Of a stretch of 64,000 nt of DNA, positions 12,297 through 24,675 are shown one piece after another; the first letter of the stretch is position 1, and each line of letters begins with the position of its first letter. Origin of the DNA: Conoideocrella luteorostrata. Its lineage: Eukaryota; Ascomycota; Sordariomycetes; Hypocreales; Clavicipitaceae. The stretch is from positions 1-64,000 of the forward strand of contig JASWJB010000144.1 in the NCBI GenBank assembly GCA_032433595.1. The letters are read 5' to 3'. The notes under the pieces are model-generated. The model saw only the letters and a program-made list of their open reading frames with translations, had not been told where the DNA came from and ran no database searches. Made by a program: the position numbers and the translations under genes.

Positions 12297-13613
12297 ATGA
12301 CGTCGATCCTCGTAGCTACACCTGCCCTCATATTACCTTTCGCTCTAAATCATACATATCTCGCACATAATTTCAACTCGCATCTTCCGACGATGTCTAT
12401 TACTCCAAGCCAAGTAACCTGGTTCTCCAGCACACCCGCGTCCGACATAGAGACCGCCACCAAGCCGGATCACCATATCAACGACAACCACGATGAGCTG
12501 GCCAAGATCGTTCACGATATCGCCCAGACTAGCAAGAAGAGCCCTATTCTCGTCACCGTGATCGATTCCGGCGCCACTGATTCGCACTTGACGGTAGAGT
12601 GCAAAGATAGAGAACGCAACTATAATACAGATCACACAACCGTTTTGAGCCAGGCGGCGAATGTAATTCGACAACTTTCGACAGACCCAAAAAAGGGTGA
12701 ATATTCTCTTGAATATCGCTCGGCAAAGTATGCCCTGAAATTCGAACCCTGCGGCCTCATTAATACTCTTGTTTCCGCCATCCGTCGTTCCGGGCATGAC
12801 TATGTCATCGTCCACGCGCCAGAGAAGGCTAGGGGCTTTCTTCACGATGCTTTTCTGAAGAGTCTCTTGGGTGCGGCGGCACCTGGCCTGCATCAAAGCC
12901 TTGACGACATCAAAAAGCAGACAGAAGTGGTTCCGCCCCCTATGAAAGCCCAAGAGGAGCTGAATAGGCTGCTGAAATCAGTGAGCGAAGTAGTCCGCGA
13001 ATTGAAAAAAAAGGGCCTGCTGGCGGGCTCAAAGCCGATGTGGACTGTTCCGACGAAAAACAAGGAAAAGACCAATGAAGTCAGCACAAGGCTGCTTGCC
13101 AATGGTAGGCCGAGCGACGCGGTTCAATGGGCTGGGAAAATATCTAGCGAGTCTGGGGTTCCAGAACAGCCATGGGGTAACGAAGGCCCTCAAGGCCTGT
13201 CCAATCGTTTAGCAAACTGTGCTACGGCCATGTTCGACGAAGAGGAACACCTCAAGGATGTGGGCTTCGTCGCCGTGTGTGGCATCGAGAACGGCTTTCA
13301 TACACATGAACTGGAGGGCGAGAAGGGTAAGCGTACAGTTAGCGCCGATCACATTCACCAGGGGTATGCCAACTCCAAAGGAGGCTACTATGGCCTTGTC
13401 GGTGAAGGTCTGACTGTGCCCGAAGCGTATGTGCAATTTCAGAAGACGTTTTTCCCGCACCTTACCATTGGAAAAGTCCTGGCAGCCTTCCTACCGGTCA
13501 ATGACGCGAATTGGCACGAAGCCCTCTGCCCGGATGGGAGTGGGAGAAGCAGGTTTGACTATGCTGTAGATGTCAAGAATGCCCCTGAATGGAACCCGTG
13601 GCATAAGGCGTAG
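12297..13613 (+). CDS. Hypothetical protein with C-terminal DUF84/YjjX-like (inosine/xanthosine triphosphatase-type) domain
   Basis: Single exon. The frame opens at a GTG (12291); the first ATG is 12297 (438 aa) and a second ATG at 12393 (406 aa) is an equally good start. The extra N-terminal residues are hydrophobic. Residues from about 250 resemble the ITPase-like/DUF84 fold: VPTKNKEKTNEV matches the nucleotide-binding T-x-N-x-x-K strand, SGVPEQPWGNEGPQGLSNR matches the SGV-x-x-QP block, VCGIENGF matches the family GIE(G/N)G motif, and LTIGKVLAAF matches the C-terminal helix. By family knowledge such proteins bind or hydrolyse non-canonical purine NTPs. The first 240 residues are unrecognised. 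The remote homology was seen by eye only. No neighbour within 3.5 kb helps with function. Confidence 0.75.
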   Translation: MTSILVATPALILPFALNHTYLAHNFNSHLPTMSITPSQVTWFSSTPASDIETATKPDHHINDNHDELAKIVHDIAQTSKKSPILVTVIDSGATDSHLTVECKDRERNYNTDHTTVLSQAANVIRQLSTDPKKGEYSLEYRSAKYALKFEPCGLINTLVSAIRRSGHDYVIVHAPEKARGFLHDAFLKSLLGAAAPGLHQSLDDIKKQTEVVPPPMKAQEELNRLLKSVSEVVRELKKKGLLAGSKPMWTVPTKNKEKTNEVSTRLLANGRPSDAVQWAGKISSESGVPEQPWGNEGPQGLSNRLANCATAMFDEEEHLKDVGFVAVCGIENGFHTHELEGEKGKRTVSADHIHQGYANSKGGYYGLVGEGLTVPEAYVQFQKTFFPHLTIGKVLAAFLPVNDANWHEALCPDGSGRSRFDYAVDVKNAPEWNPWHKA

Positions 13614-16600
13614 ATGCCCTACAGTATCCGTCTTTTAGTTGCTGAGGGTTGGGCGACGCTGTTATTGCGTAGGTCGAGGCGGGACGGTGCTTCTTTTTTT
13701 TTAATAGGATCAATCCTCATAGCTACACTTTGTAGATACGCACACTACAACTATTTTCGGGATAACGTGTTCCTTTCTTTGTCCTAGACATCAAACTCTT
13801 CGTGTGCACGGCTTTCACCACGATACCATCTAGTCACCGGAGGCAGCGACGGTCCAAACATGGTGCCACGTCAAGCCGAAAAGGAGCCAGACACCACTAG
13901 ATTTGGGTGTTTCCCTCTGCCATATTCAAGTTATAGGGCGCAGCGTACTACTGCGTGGAGCTGGCAGCGGTTTGCCGGTGTGCTGCTGCCATAGTTGCAG
14001 TCAGTACATCCAGCGATGGGGTCTGGCTGAATCAGCCTGAAGGCGTCGCTGTTCGGGCTGCCTCCCCATCCTGCCTTCCCACCCTGCCTCCCTAACAGAC
14101 TGAATTTGCAGGCGCAATGCCCCGACCGAGACCGAAAAGCTGGGATGGGATGGCCATGCGTCATCTCATTTGTCATCTGGCTGGTCAAGGAGTGCAACAC
14201 CTGTCTTCGCTCTACTACAAGGGTGGTGGTCGTAGCGAAACCTCTCTCGCACGGCTCCCCTCAAGATCGGCACAGGATTGGTTATTCATCACTCTGTCAG
14301 CCACGACTTCCCAACTCCGGATAGGCCGTTCATGAAAATCCGTGCTATCGACACCCAGAGATGCAGCGAACAGGAGTGCTAAGCATGCAAATACGCCCGG
14401 TCAACCATTCGCTGCATAAGCTCGTGCAGCAGCCCACACCTAGCTGCCCCTAAATGGGCAGATTCTGGAAAGGTGTCCTGTGACAAAAGCAAGGTCCATG
14501 GCTCGGTCGACCATTTTGGCAAGCTACAGCTACGGGTGGGATGTCCAGCTGGCTCAAATGCTCCATGCTCCTCCCCCTTGGGCCTCGTCCAGTGACCATG
14601 TTGGGCTGCGACGTATGCATTCTTGGGCAACACCATCTTGCTGCAGGCACTGGACGTTTGTGCCGCTCCAACTTGGATCCTTACAATATTTGCGCACATC
14701 TGCGAGCTTTGGGAACAGTGACCCACTGTGAGCACACTGTGAGCACACGAGTGCGCAGGCGCAAGTGTACGGGCTCAAGTGCGCAGCTGCGTGGGAGTGA
14801 GTCGAGCGATGGATTCGTGCTCGTTGTTGCCTTGAGGCCTCGACGCCTAGGCGCCCGTTGAAAGAGCCTCAAAAACAAGCAATTACTAACCTAACTGCCA
14901 ATCCCTCCCAATCGGGTATTCTAATTGCCTTGGCGTCGCCCCACTCCCCCCTTTTTCATTTCGGCAATCTATGTGCCATTGGGCCTCCGAAGGGGTCAAA
15001 CTCTACTCCGTACGGATCGAGTTACTTCGCGTCTACACTAGTTATATATACGGCGTACTCCCTTCTGACAGGGGCGAAGAAACCGTACCTCGTGCTGATC
15101 TACCGGTCAGGACGTTAGTTACTCCGTACTGTCGTCATTGGGGCGCGTTGTAGCCACGGGCATGTTGCCCGTGGACCAAGGCAACTGGCGCGGCATTTTT
15201 TTCCTCAATCGTCTAAGCTGTAGCTACTCTTCAACCGTGTGCTATAGATTGTTGAGGAATGTGCCGGGCAATCTATTGGTAGGCGGCAACTATCCACCCG
15301 GACGCCTCGCTCAACCGCGAATAATGTTGAAGGGAAAGAGCCGCATGATTGTGTTGAGTTGCTTTTTCAATACATCGTGCACGCCATTGATAGGCTCCAT
15401 CCATGTATCGTGTATGGAGTACTCCGTACTCCGCAACTCATAGCTCGTCTTTCTCCACCCCGGCATTGGCGTTAATGCGCAGCTATGGTTCATCCAGACT
15501 TTGTCGTAGTATGGGTTTACTGTATGCATGCATGGCTGGCAGGTCACAAGGCCAGTCGTAGCATGCAAACAGAATCAGCACAGAAAGCGCCCTGTAGCCG
15601 GCTCCCTCCTTTGCCCCGTTAAGCAGCATAGCGAGCGCACTGAGCCGCACTCCGTGCTCCGTACAAGGAAGATCTATGATGGGACGAAGGTTAGGATGGC
15701 TCTGACAGGCGCCCGAGCCAAAAACAAGTGCCTCCTGCCAGAAACGGCCCGTTGATTGCGGCCCAGGCGGCGCTAATCATGCCGGAGCCATCGTACCATC
15801 TTCATCACATAGAAAATGACAAAGCGTGACGACGTCTGTCCCCCCAGCACCTACGCCACCAACAGGCCAAAACTGCTTAAGTGCCGCTAGGTAAATCACA
15901 GAGTGCCGGCGCGGAGTGCCCGTAAAAGCACGGAGACCCCATACTGGCCCTCGTAACGACAAGGATCTTGAGCCAATAACAAGAGGGATAATACAGAGTA
16001 AAGGGCACTGCTTTTGCGTCTAGATCCGTACTATATTAGACGTTTCCAGCAAGCTGCGTATAAGCAAAGAGCTACATTATGCGTCGCGCGGATGTAGCTG
16101 CTGCTGAACGCCGCTCTAGATCATCCCTGTTAGCAGACGTGTTAGCAGACGTGTCTATTGGTCTGGGCATAGCAGCGCGGCCTCACGCTCGCCAAAGTGA
16201 CCAATGATATGGCTTGTTAAAGTGATATATGATACGGCTCGCAAAAGAGAAAAATAATGCATATTCTTGCAGTAATCTTGCATGTGGCAGGGCCTCCAGA
16301 AGAGTGCCCTTTAACCACAGCTAGCACAGGTTGGCTGCTGACCGTCGCGCGTTTCCGTCAATCACACGCCAGGACGACAGCGTGTTGTGTGGACGCGATA
16401 CGCTGACCAATGCCAATGCCGCTCGACATACGGAACAACTTGCCCACGGGCGCAAACTAGTCGCCGCACAAGATTGACTGCTGCACGGAATAGCCCAGTT
16501 GTGTCAGCAGTATTGCATGATGTGCATGTTGGGTACGATTTTGATCATGTTGACCGGGGAGACCTTTGCCCTTTGCAATTGGTTGAGCCCGTGACTCATA

Positions 16601-17627
16601 CGAGACTGTCTGGGCATTTGATCATCTACAACACGGAAGCGGCAACAGCTTGCCCGCGTCAGAGACAGACACGGGGGAAATTGAAGGGACGGCCGCCCGC
16701 TGAGAGTCGGTACGAAGAATCACTAAGCCGCGATGCCCAACCCAACGGGCTGTGGAACGGCCAATCTGGGTGCTGGCCGTCCCCTTCAATGGCGAGATGG
16801 GAGATTTCTACCAGTGATGCATTGTGTGAGACCAGGATGCAAACCCTCTCCACAGACTCTCGACTTGTCGATCATGGACTGGCAGTCCGGTCCGGTACTA
16901 GCATTCGATTGCGCAAGACCCAAGTCGGCCATGTAAGGCACAACGCATTTTGTACTATTGCAGCCTCTAGACTCGAGCAGTCACACCGCTCCACGTCGAG
17001 AAACCGGGGCGGGGGAGAAGCCATCACGCCAATCGAACGCCTTTCTGGTAACGTGATGGGTTGGGTGACGGGCAGCTTCTGCACGTCAAACAGCGCCTCA
17101 CTGGTAGTCTGACATGTTTGGTGACGCCGGCTACCAGCAACCCGGGCGTTCATGTACATCGAGTTCCCTTCCAAGGTCGCGATGGTCTCCAGGTGAACCG
17201 CCCGCTGGCTGGATGTGGAATTACTCCGCTCCGTACAAAGCATCTTTGTCACTGTACCGGCGGTGATGTGCGGTACTTGTCTCACATCCAGCTTGCTTGC
17301 CACGTTGGGCTTTTGGCAAGTCAAACTCATATTGCGGCATACTCTGATAGGCTCTTCACGCAATCATCATCAAGCAGCGGTGCCCAAGTCCCTCCGTGTC
17401 TCGCTTTCTTTTTTTTTTTTTTTTTGTTCCACATTACCTGCCGTGCCAAAGAACCAGCCTCTGGGTTGCATGCACGCAGACAGACATGTCCGCTCAGTAG
17501 AAATGGAACATGGGATTTCGCAGCAAGTTGTGTTGATACAGAGCTTCAATTAACCCTACGCTAGGGACATCATCTAGCATACAGAAAAAAAAACCAAAAT
17601 AGATTCCACATCCTCCCCATCCATCCT
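13614..17627. other. Gene-free stretch of 4 kb
   Basis: No supported gene. A 241-codon open frame at 16387-17112 lacks any family feature. Exact TACTCCGTA copies lie at 15004, 15120 and 15420, with near copies at about 15655 and 17223. A 12-bp tandem duplication (GTTAGCAGACGT) is at 16129-16152, and a long T tract is near 17408. Confidence 0.5.
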
Positions 17628-17896
17628 TCAGTTGTTGTTCTTGAACGACTTAGACCCGATCCGCTCACTGGTAGGAACCTCCTCTGGACGGGTTTCCTGC
17701 AGGTACTGGCTCATCATGGGGTTGATCTGCACGGCAGTTTGCGTCTGCGCATCGTGGCTATAGAAGGGAATATGAGTCAAGATGCAGGTAGCACGAGAGT
17801 TTGGGGGCAGCAACCATACCCTTGAGCCGGGGCTGACGGCTGCACTGTGGTGGTGCTTCCGACGGCAGAGCCGTTGCATGTCTTATCGGAGGGCAT
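17628..17896 (-). CDS. Small two-exon hypothetical protein, 68 aa
   Basis: Minus strand. Exon 1 is 17896-17820 (ATG at 17896) and exon 2 is 17757-17628. The 62-nt intron has donor GTATGG, a branch-like TTGACTC and acceptor CTATAG; the joint restores one frame (phase 2) ending in TGA. The product starts MPSDKTCNGS, is Ser/Thr/Gln-rich, and ends in a charged tail (QETRPEEVPTSERIGSKSF). There is no signal peptide or membrane segment, and the family is unknown. Exon 2 also contains a longer antisense-free frame, and the intron is the only way to link it to a good ATG. Support comes from splice consensus and frame continuity only. Confidence 0.5.
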
Positions 17897-18529
17897 ATTA
17901 ATGGAGACTCTTGCCCGGAGGGTGCTCAAGATGGAGATGAGATGAGCGCAGTGAACAAGATAGACTGCCGAAGGAGTATTGGAGTAGACTGATGAGGGAG
18001 CGTGCAAACAAACTAGAACCGCGCGGTCATCGACTGCTTTTATACCTGAGAAGAGCCATGTTATCCCAACATCGCTCCAACAAGGGGGACGCGGCACTAT
18101 CATCTTTTCATAGTGTGAGCGAGCCTGACTGCCGACGGTGCCTGACGGGTCAAATATCTTGTAATGCATGGGTAACAACCCTATTCTGCAAAGTTGGCTT
18201 CTGCAAGACACGCCTTTACGGGATGTTCGGCACAGTGGGATTACGCAGACACCGGACAACCGACCCATACCACATACTATATGCTTAAACTTCTGTGGTG
18301 CCGTTTATTTTATGAAATCTCTGGAAGGAAAGATACCCACAACAACTAAATGGGTTGCTTTGGGCCCAGCCATTGCTGAGAAATAAGGCTGGAAGATAGG
18401 GGCGCAACCATCAGTGCCGTGTTGCTGCCCACGCTTATCCCCTAAGCCAAAATGCATTTTCTAACATAAGAATGAAGAGCAAGGTAATGCGCAAATAGCT
18501 GTATATGAAAACAGCCAGTGGATGCATTG

Positions 18530-18568
18530 GATGATGATGATGATGATGATGATGATGTGATGATGATG
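18530..18568. repeat. GAT trinucleotide microsatellite
   Basis: About nine GAT units, then one interruption (GTGATGATGAT), followed by a GTCGTC-rich stretch. It lies in non-coding DNA. Confidence 0.9.
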
Positions 18569-21500
18569 GTCGTTGTCGTCGTCGCCGTCGTCGTCTCACA
18601 GAAAATTAGTGTCCTGCAAATGCTTGACTCGCAGCTGCAATGAACGAGCAGCATATTTCGGTCATTGGTCGTTGGGATTGCATGGTTCTGGCAAATGACC
18701 TCGATTTGGATCCCTCTGTATCATAACTCCGTAGCACTGAGACAGAAGTGGGGAGGACCTGGCCAGGACCTGAATAGACAAGGTCCAATTGGTAATTGTC
18801 CTCTTTTCTTTCTCAATTTCAGTCCGGGGACGGCCAATTATTGAAGACGTGGGCACAGCTCTCGCCTTGGTGACTGCTGCCTGGCTCCAATGCTGTGTAA
18901 CCACCTACGCAACTCAACAGGCGGTCAAGGAGATGTTTCAAGCAAAACGAACATGACAATACGAATGATACGGTCACTATATTGGATATTTTACTATTGC
19001 GAGGGTTGTTAGATGGCCAGCACCTTTGGACATGAGGTCGGGCAATTTGTTCCGAAACGCCATGAGCACGTATATCGACGACATGCCCCAGGCGTGACGC
19101 CTGCAGCTCATCTCATTTCCACAGGTCTGACATAATACACACTTGCTCGTATTCTCCATACGTTAAAAATAGAGGCCTACCATACGTTGTAATTTCCAAT
19201 CATGTGCAAAACCCTTTGGGGCCGACGTCAAGTTGTCGAGCGCGACGGCTAAAAAAAGCGACACCAGACAACGATGGAAATATATTATTCGCTGCCGTGG
19301 GCAATGGATGCATGAAAAATGGCTGGGTGGTAATTTTACTGTCTCGGACGGTCTTCATGCATGTGGCGGCCGTGTAGACAAATACAGAAAACGGGCGGTT
19401 CGCTGTGCGTTCCGGGGCTGGCATGTGGTGGCTGGCCCTGGCCTGGCTACACGTGGAGGTGGAAGAGGCAGGACAAACAGAGCAGCGCGAGTTTTTTGTG
19501 CTCTCGAATGACGGATTGTATAGTGCCATTGTCTGCCCTTCCGGTCTGCAGTTGATCCTTCTATAACAGGGTCGAGCTATACGAGCAAGGGGCCGCTATG
19601 CCTTGGGCGCGCGCTCGACAGCCTTGTTTGCTCCCTAGCGCTCAGCAGGCACCTTGGTTGCCTGTCTCTTCGGCTGCTGCATCTGCATTCATCCCACCCA
19701 GCGTAAAAGGTGCATCGCGGGAAGTAATTGGCTCTGGTTCAATCATTCTCAAATGCACGAGGTCAGACTCACTCCCACTTTGACCCCTGGACGGATTTGA
19801 CCATTTCGTTGCAGCTCATCTTGTGTCAGCGCACCCACGATGCCCGACAGCGTTTGGAGGAAAAGGCGGTCCGTGTTTAGTTACTTGCTATCAAGATGGA
19901 AGTATGATGGCGGTCCTGTCTCAGAGGCTGAGTCGGGGGATGGATCTTGGAGTGCTGGAGAGGGCATGCGACCACAGTCAGCAGGCCAACGAGAAACCGG
20001 GTAGCTGGGTTTCTTCCCCAGCAGCTGACAGCTGCCTACTGGGATGGGTAATAACTCATAACATGTTTCGAGGCACCGTGCTCACGGACCATGGACATGG
20101 TGAGCACGGTGACGGTTGGCGCCTGTCATCCGAGTAAAGCTCCCCGGCTCGGACTGGGCTCAGACAGCATCTCTCGGCCAGGGGTTTGACAGCGATGGTC
20201 CATTTTCTCTTGGTACCTACTCGCGACAACACATGTTGAGTAGCATTCATCCTCACATCTCCCTTCCCTCCCCTCCCCTCTCTCCCTTTCCACCTCCCTG
20301 GCGCTTCCTCTTTCTCCGATCCTTCGGCATATGGTCTGCCGGAGCTAATGAGTCCTACCGTTGTGCAATTTGCTATTGCTTGAGAGTGTTAGCGGTAGTG
20401 GAACCCTGCAATTACATTGAGAGCTCGAACAAAACGTGTGAGCCGGTTTGACACAATGAGACAGGTGTGGCTTGTCCCTACGGCTGCCGCTCGTTCCTCC
20501 ACCACCCAACTTCTTGCAAGCACGTCGATACTGGGAGTCGAGACGGACGACCGGTAACTACAAGACGCCTCGATTCTACATCGCCGTGCCGATGCTCATC
20601 GCTGATTGCTGACAGAGAAACCGGAGTTACTTCACTGCCACATAGTGCCAAGTAGGCCCCTAGGGCCGGCAGCACATATGCTCTTTATTCGCGGTCCAAC
20701 TCTTATCGACCCGTCAGTTTCTTCGGGCGCCAGTAACTCTCCGAGATACTCTACTTTGCGAGACGACGAAACCATTTCGATACTGCAAGAAGCAACGATT
20801 CTGAACTGCAAACGGCTGCAGGCAAGCCCCGAGATCGAAACCAATACTCTGTTAGCAATCGGGATTTCTCTGATTCGTATCGTTTGCGCATCTTATACGA
20901 TTTGCCAACGTCCCGCAGTGCGATGACTTCCCCGTGTAGTTTTAGTCACTGCCGGATGTTATAGAACTTCCCGCTTTCTTCGATGTTATTGAGGACGAGC
21001 AGTGCCCAGGGCGTGGTCGGGAGCTGCGCCGCCGATCAGGTGGCTGTTGCTAAGAGACAGGCTTACAAGCATACCCCGGGTGTCGTTCCGCCGTTGGCGA
21101 TTCAAACTCTGCGCGTGACACGCCAGACTTGTGCGTAACCTGGATACTCTGTAGCTATGGATCCCTCAAGGGGGTAAACCAGTCTTTCTTGGCATGTATT
21201 TTGTACGAGGTGACGTCTGAGCTTCCCGGCTATTCTCCCTCTCCAGCAGAGTTGGACAGAGAAACAGTTATACGTTTGACGGACTTTCCACTTACGAGGT
21301 TCGACATAAAAACAAATTGTAAGATCGTGTTAGAACAGTTCAGTGACCTCGTAGCGTTGGTTGTTTGGGTTGCACCTTGGCTGACCCGAGGAGCTGACAC
21401 CAGCACGAAATTACCCCATAATCCAACCGCAATTCCCACAATAAGGGGCCATCGTGGTCGATTTGGTTCCATGGCAGCTTTCATCCAAGAGCAGCGTGTT

Positions 21501-22082
21501 GTACGAAGATGGTATATCAAGCAGGCACCGCGGCGGGACTCGGATAACCAAAGCCCAAACGGCCCTGTTGTCGGTAAGCTTCTCTATGCTCGATAGCCTC
21601 TCGATCTTCATCCATATGCACATGCACGACCATAGGACGGAGATGATGGAGCCACATATGGTGAGCACAATGGCGCCACATCTCCAAAGACGTGTTAGGC
21701 AAAAATAAGGCTTGAATGCTACCTCCACCATGGTCCTTCGCTCAAACGACAAGACCAGATGCTTTGCATGAGCATGGAATAAAAACACAAGCAGCAACAA
21801 GGCATCCGATTCACCGCTATCTCTGCAGGATAGCTCTATTTAACGTAGTGTTGTGATGGTAGTTTAATTATTTACCCCTGCCAAAGCCATTGTAGATAGG
21901 GTCTTATGCCGCGCGCGATACGAAAGATGTCGCGGCAAGACACGCCGACAACGGGAAGAGGGGAAGTAAAGGCTAAAGATAATACTACAGGAAAGACGGT
22001 AAATGCCGTGAGTTGGGGTCGCTATAGTACCTGACCGAGGAGCACTGTGAAAGAAGTAAAACGATCAACAGCCAAAGAGAGG

Positions 22083-22147
22083 GTGGGGGGCCTGTCATCA
22101 TCTCGGACATGATCATTAACTTTCGTGTCCGAGATGACATCCCCCAC
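22083..22147. repeat. Inverted repeat able to form a long hairpin
   Basis: Inner perfect 11-bp arms CATCTCGGACA (22099-22109) and TGTCCGAGATG (22125-22135) enclose a 15-nt loop. Outer G-rich/C-rich arms (GTGGGGG at about 22083 and CCCCCAC at about 22141-22147) extend the complementarity. Confidence 0.8.
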
Positions 22148-24675
22148 CTCCTTCGTTATTACAATTCTCTGGTTGTCTGGTTCTCGGCGACCAGTTCGTT
22201 CGTCGAGCTCCCGTCAGCCGAGACCACCACTCAACGCTGGTGGGCGGGACGCATCTCCAAGAAGCGCGCAAGGATAATCTGTTCCGTTTCAAGTAAGTTC
22301 TCTCCTTTCATCTTACTGATTGTTATGGAGAACGTAAGCATGGGGTTTGGCGAAACCCATGCGAATACTTACCCACCTGGGCTTGTCTATAGCGATGAGC
22401 TTATGAGCTCTATTACAGTGCCACCCGGTGTGGCGGTCTTGTTGCATTGGAACTGGCCAGCAAGACCAGACAGATAAGCCGCTAAATTCAAAGGAAATTG
22501 CAAACAAAGCCAGAACGACACCCATCCGCTAGTCAACTACTTTCTCCAAGCAAGAACATGGAACCTAGCGCCAGGTTGATGCCAGCACCGAGTCCCAGAC
22601 TGGTTGACGCCCGGCGCTGGGCTTGTATTGTGATAGGGCTGACTGCCGCTGATCCAGTAGCAAATTTAAGCCTTCAGGTTGATTGCCTGACCACGGCACC
22701 TGCGCTGCGCTGCACCGCCTGGCCCAATCTCTACTGCAGCCAGAGCGAATGCAAAGGACACAAATAGCAGCAGAGTACGGAGTAGTGAGCCAAGACTCCT
22801 ATCCGGCAAGTGCAATTTCATGGTCAGGAAGTATGCTTTATACATACGTGAGGCAGCATCTCAACTACAGAGAAGCCATTGCTGTTCCAGTGCTATCTGC
22901 TTCACAAGATATACCTCCCCGTCTCCTACGACCAGCTAATAGGTCCCCTCCCAGCCGTCACCAAATACCGAGTGTTTTGGAACATGAAGATATTTTATTC
23001 CAATTATATCTTGCTATCGCGTCGCGAACTGGCCTATGCTGCAGTCTGCACCAATCAACCTCCACCGATATGCGAGTTCCTCTACACCGTCCAATAACCA
23101 CGTCCCAAATCGTGTACCAGACAACGAGTGGAACATTAAGTGCGGCTATAGTTTATGCATTGATGGTGAACTATTATGATCAAGCCAATCACAATCTGGG
23201 ATCTACAGCACTGAGCGATCCGCGAATAAAGAGCAGTTTGCGGATGTATTGGTCACCAACGGCCAATGAAACGGGGATGCACCATAAAGACAAACGTGCT
23301 TCAAGGATTACCAGCTTATATTCCCAATCTCTCAATATCCTTTCATCAACATAAGGTTTTCGCTGCCATCATGCTAAACAGCTCAGCGTTAAAAATAATG
23401 GACTCTATTCCAGCCTCGACACTGACAGATGCTATGCTCGATTACGCGATGATGCAACATCCTCGAAGTCTGACAGCTCTGGGTCTCCCGCCCGTCTTGT
23501 TGGTATAGAGTCATGCCGAAACTCAAGAGCCGCGCATGACGCCACATCTCATGTGAAGGCAGATCACCACCCGCATACGCAAATGCACACTGGTCCCATG
23601 GTCAGGCTGGCCTGGAAGCTCCTGGGAAACCCAAAAGCTCAACACAACGGCACAACGCATCACTTCCACGGTCTTCTGTAGGCTAACAAATAGCTTATAC
23701 GTCGCTCCTAATTGTTTGAGCAGAATTCTATAGAGGACTTGCACCTACTCATGCAAAGCCGTCGGGCTGTAACATTTTGTAGATACTGGCCTCTCGCATG
23801 AACTAACGACTACTCGGATTCCTCTCTTCTCTAGTGTTTGCGCTGTCGGCTTCGAAACGGCTGTTGGGACATGGGGAGCTTAGCAAGAACAGGAGCGAAA
23901 ACGAATATACCGCTAAAGAATGCGACGAGCACAAGCGAAGAAAGAAGTGTGTATGGTGTATTGAAACGCCGGGTTCAGGCATGCGACGGCAATACATAGA
24001 CTAACTACGGACCAACGATCACCGGAGGCAAGGGAACTAGGCACGGCCCGCGCGGAGTCATGTTGGTTCCCCGTCGTTGTTTTGCGCTAGCTATGCTTGA
24101 GGATTACGTGTTGTTGCGCGCGACAGGCAGCGCTCGCAGCATAGTACTGCGCAACTGATCTTGTTCCTGCAACGTGTACTCCGTAAATGAAATCTATGTC
24201 GTCGAGCAGCCTTTCACCCCCAGGGTAGATGCCTTGAGCTGTGCTTAGTAACTACTCCGTACGGTGCTCACATGATGTGAAGTCCGCCACAGTGAGACAC
24301 GCTCGCCTTGCAATAGCCCAAGAGCAGCAGCCTCGTTTTGGATCCAACTCTAGACTCTATACAGTGTTTTCTTGTCTTATTGTGGTGGTCTTGGGGCTCT
24401 ATTCCACCTTATTCCTGCCGTGGCATTGGCTTCAAGTAGAAAAACACTGACTCAGAGGCCCAGCACGCCTCTCTTGTAAGCTGGGACCACTCTCTTGCTT
24501 CCGTTCTTTTCTTTTCCAAGTTTCGCGGCCCAAGCGTGCTTGATTCCCCTTGGCATGCTCCTGAACCCTGACTGACTACCAAACTCGTATAGCCCTGGCA
24601 GGCGGCCCCGGATCACATCCCTCGTTTCGTGGGAGAGTCGAGTCCGCAAGATCCCAACGATATCGGCAAAATGTT

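Larger units (their letters stand above)
17897..24675. other. Gene-free stretch of 6.8 kb
   Basis: No supported gene. It contains a GAT microsatellite at 18530-18568, a pyrimidine-rich run near 20260-20310, a hairpin-forming inverted repeat at 22083-22147, and exact TACTCCGTA/TACGGAGTA motifs at 22776, 24177 and 24253. The frame at 22683-23354 (223 codons) has no recognisable features. Confidence 0.5.

Noticed and set aside
12345..12953. 202-codon frame antisense to the DUF84-like gene
   Set aside because: Shadow of a better-supported sense gene.
16387..17112. 241-codon open frame, plus strand
   Set aside because: No family motif, arbitrary composition (Arg/Ser/Thr-rich), contains no introns or conserved blocks; consistent with chance in GC-rich DNA.
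22683..23354. 223-codon open frame, plus strand
   Set aside because: No recognisable domain. An overlapping frame is equally open, so there is no reason to choose one.
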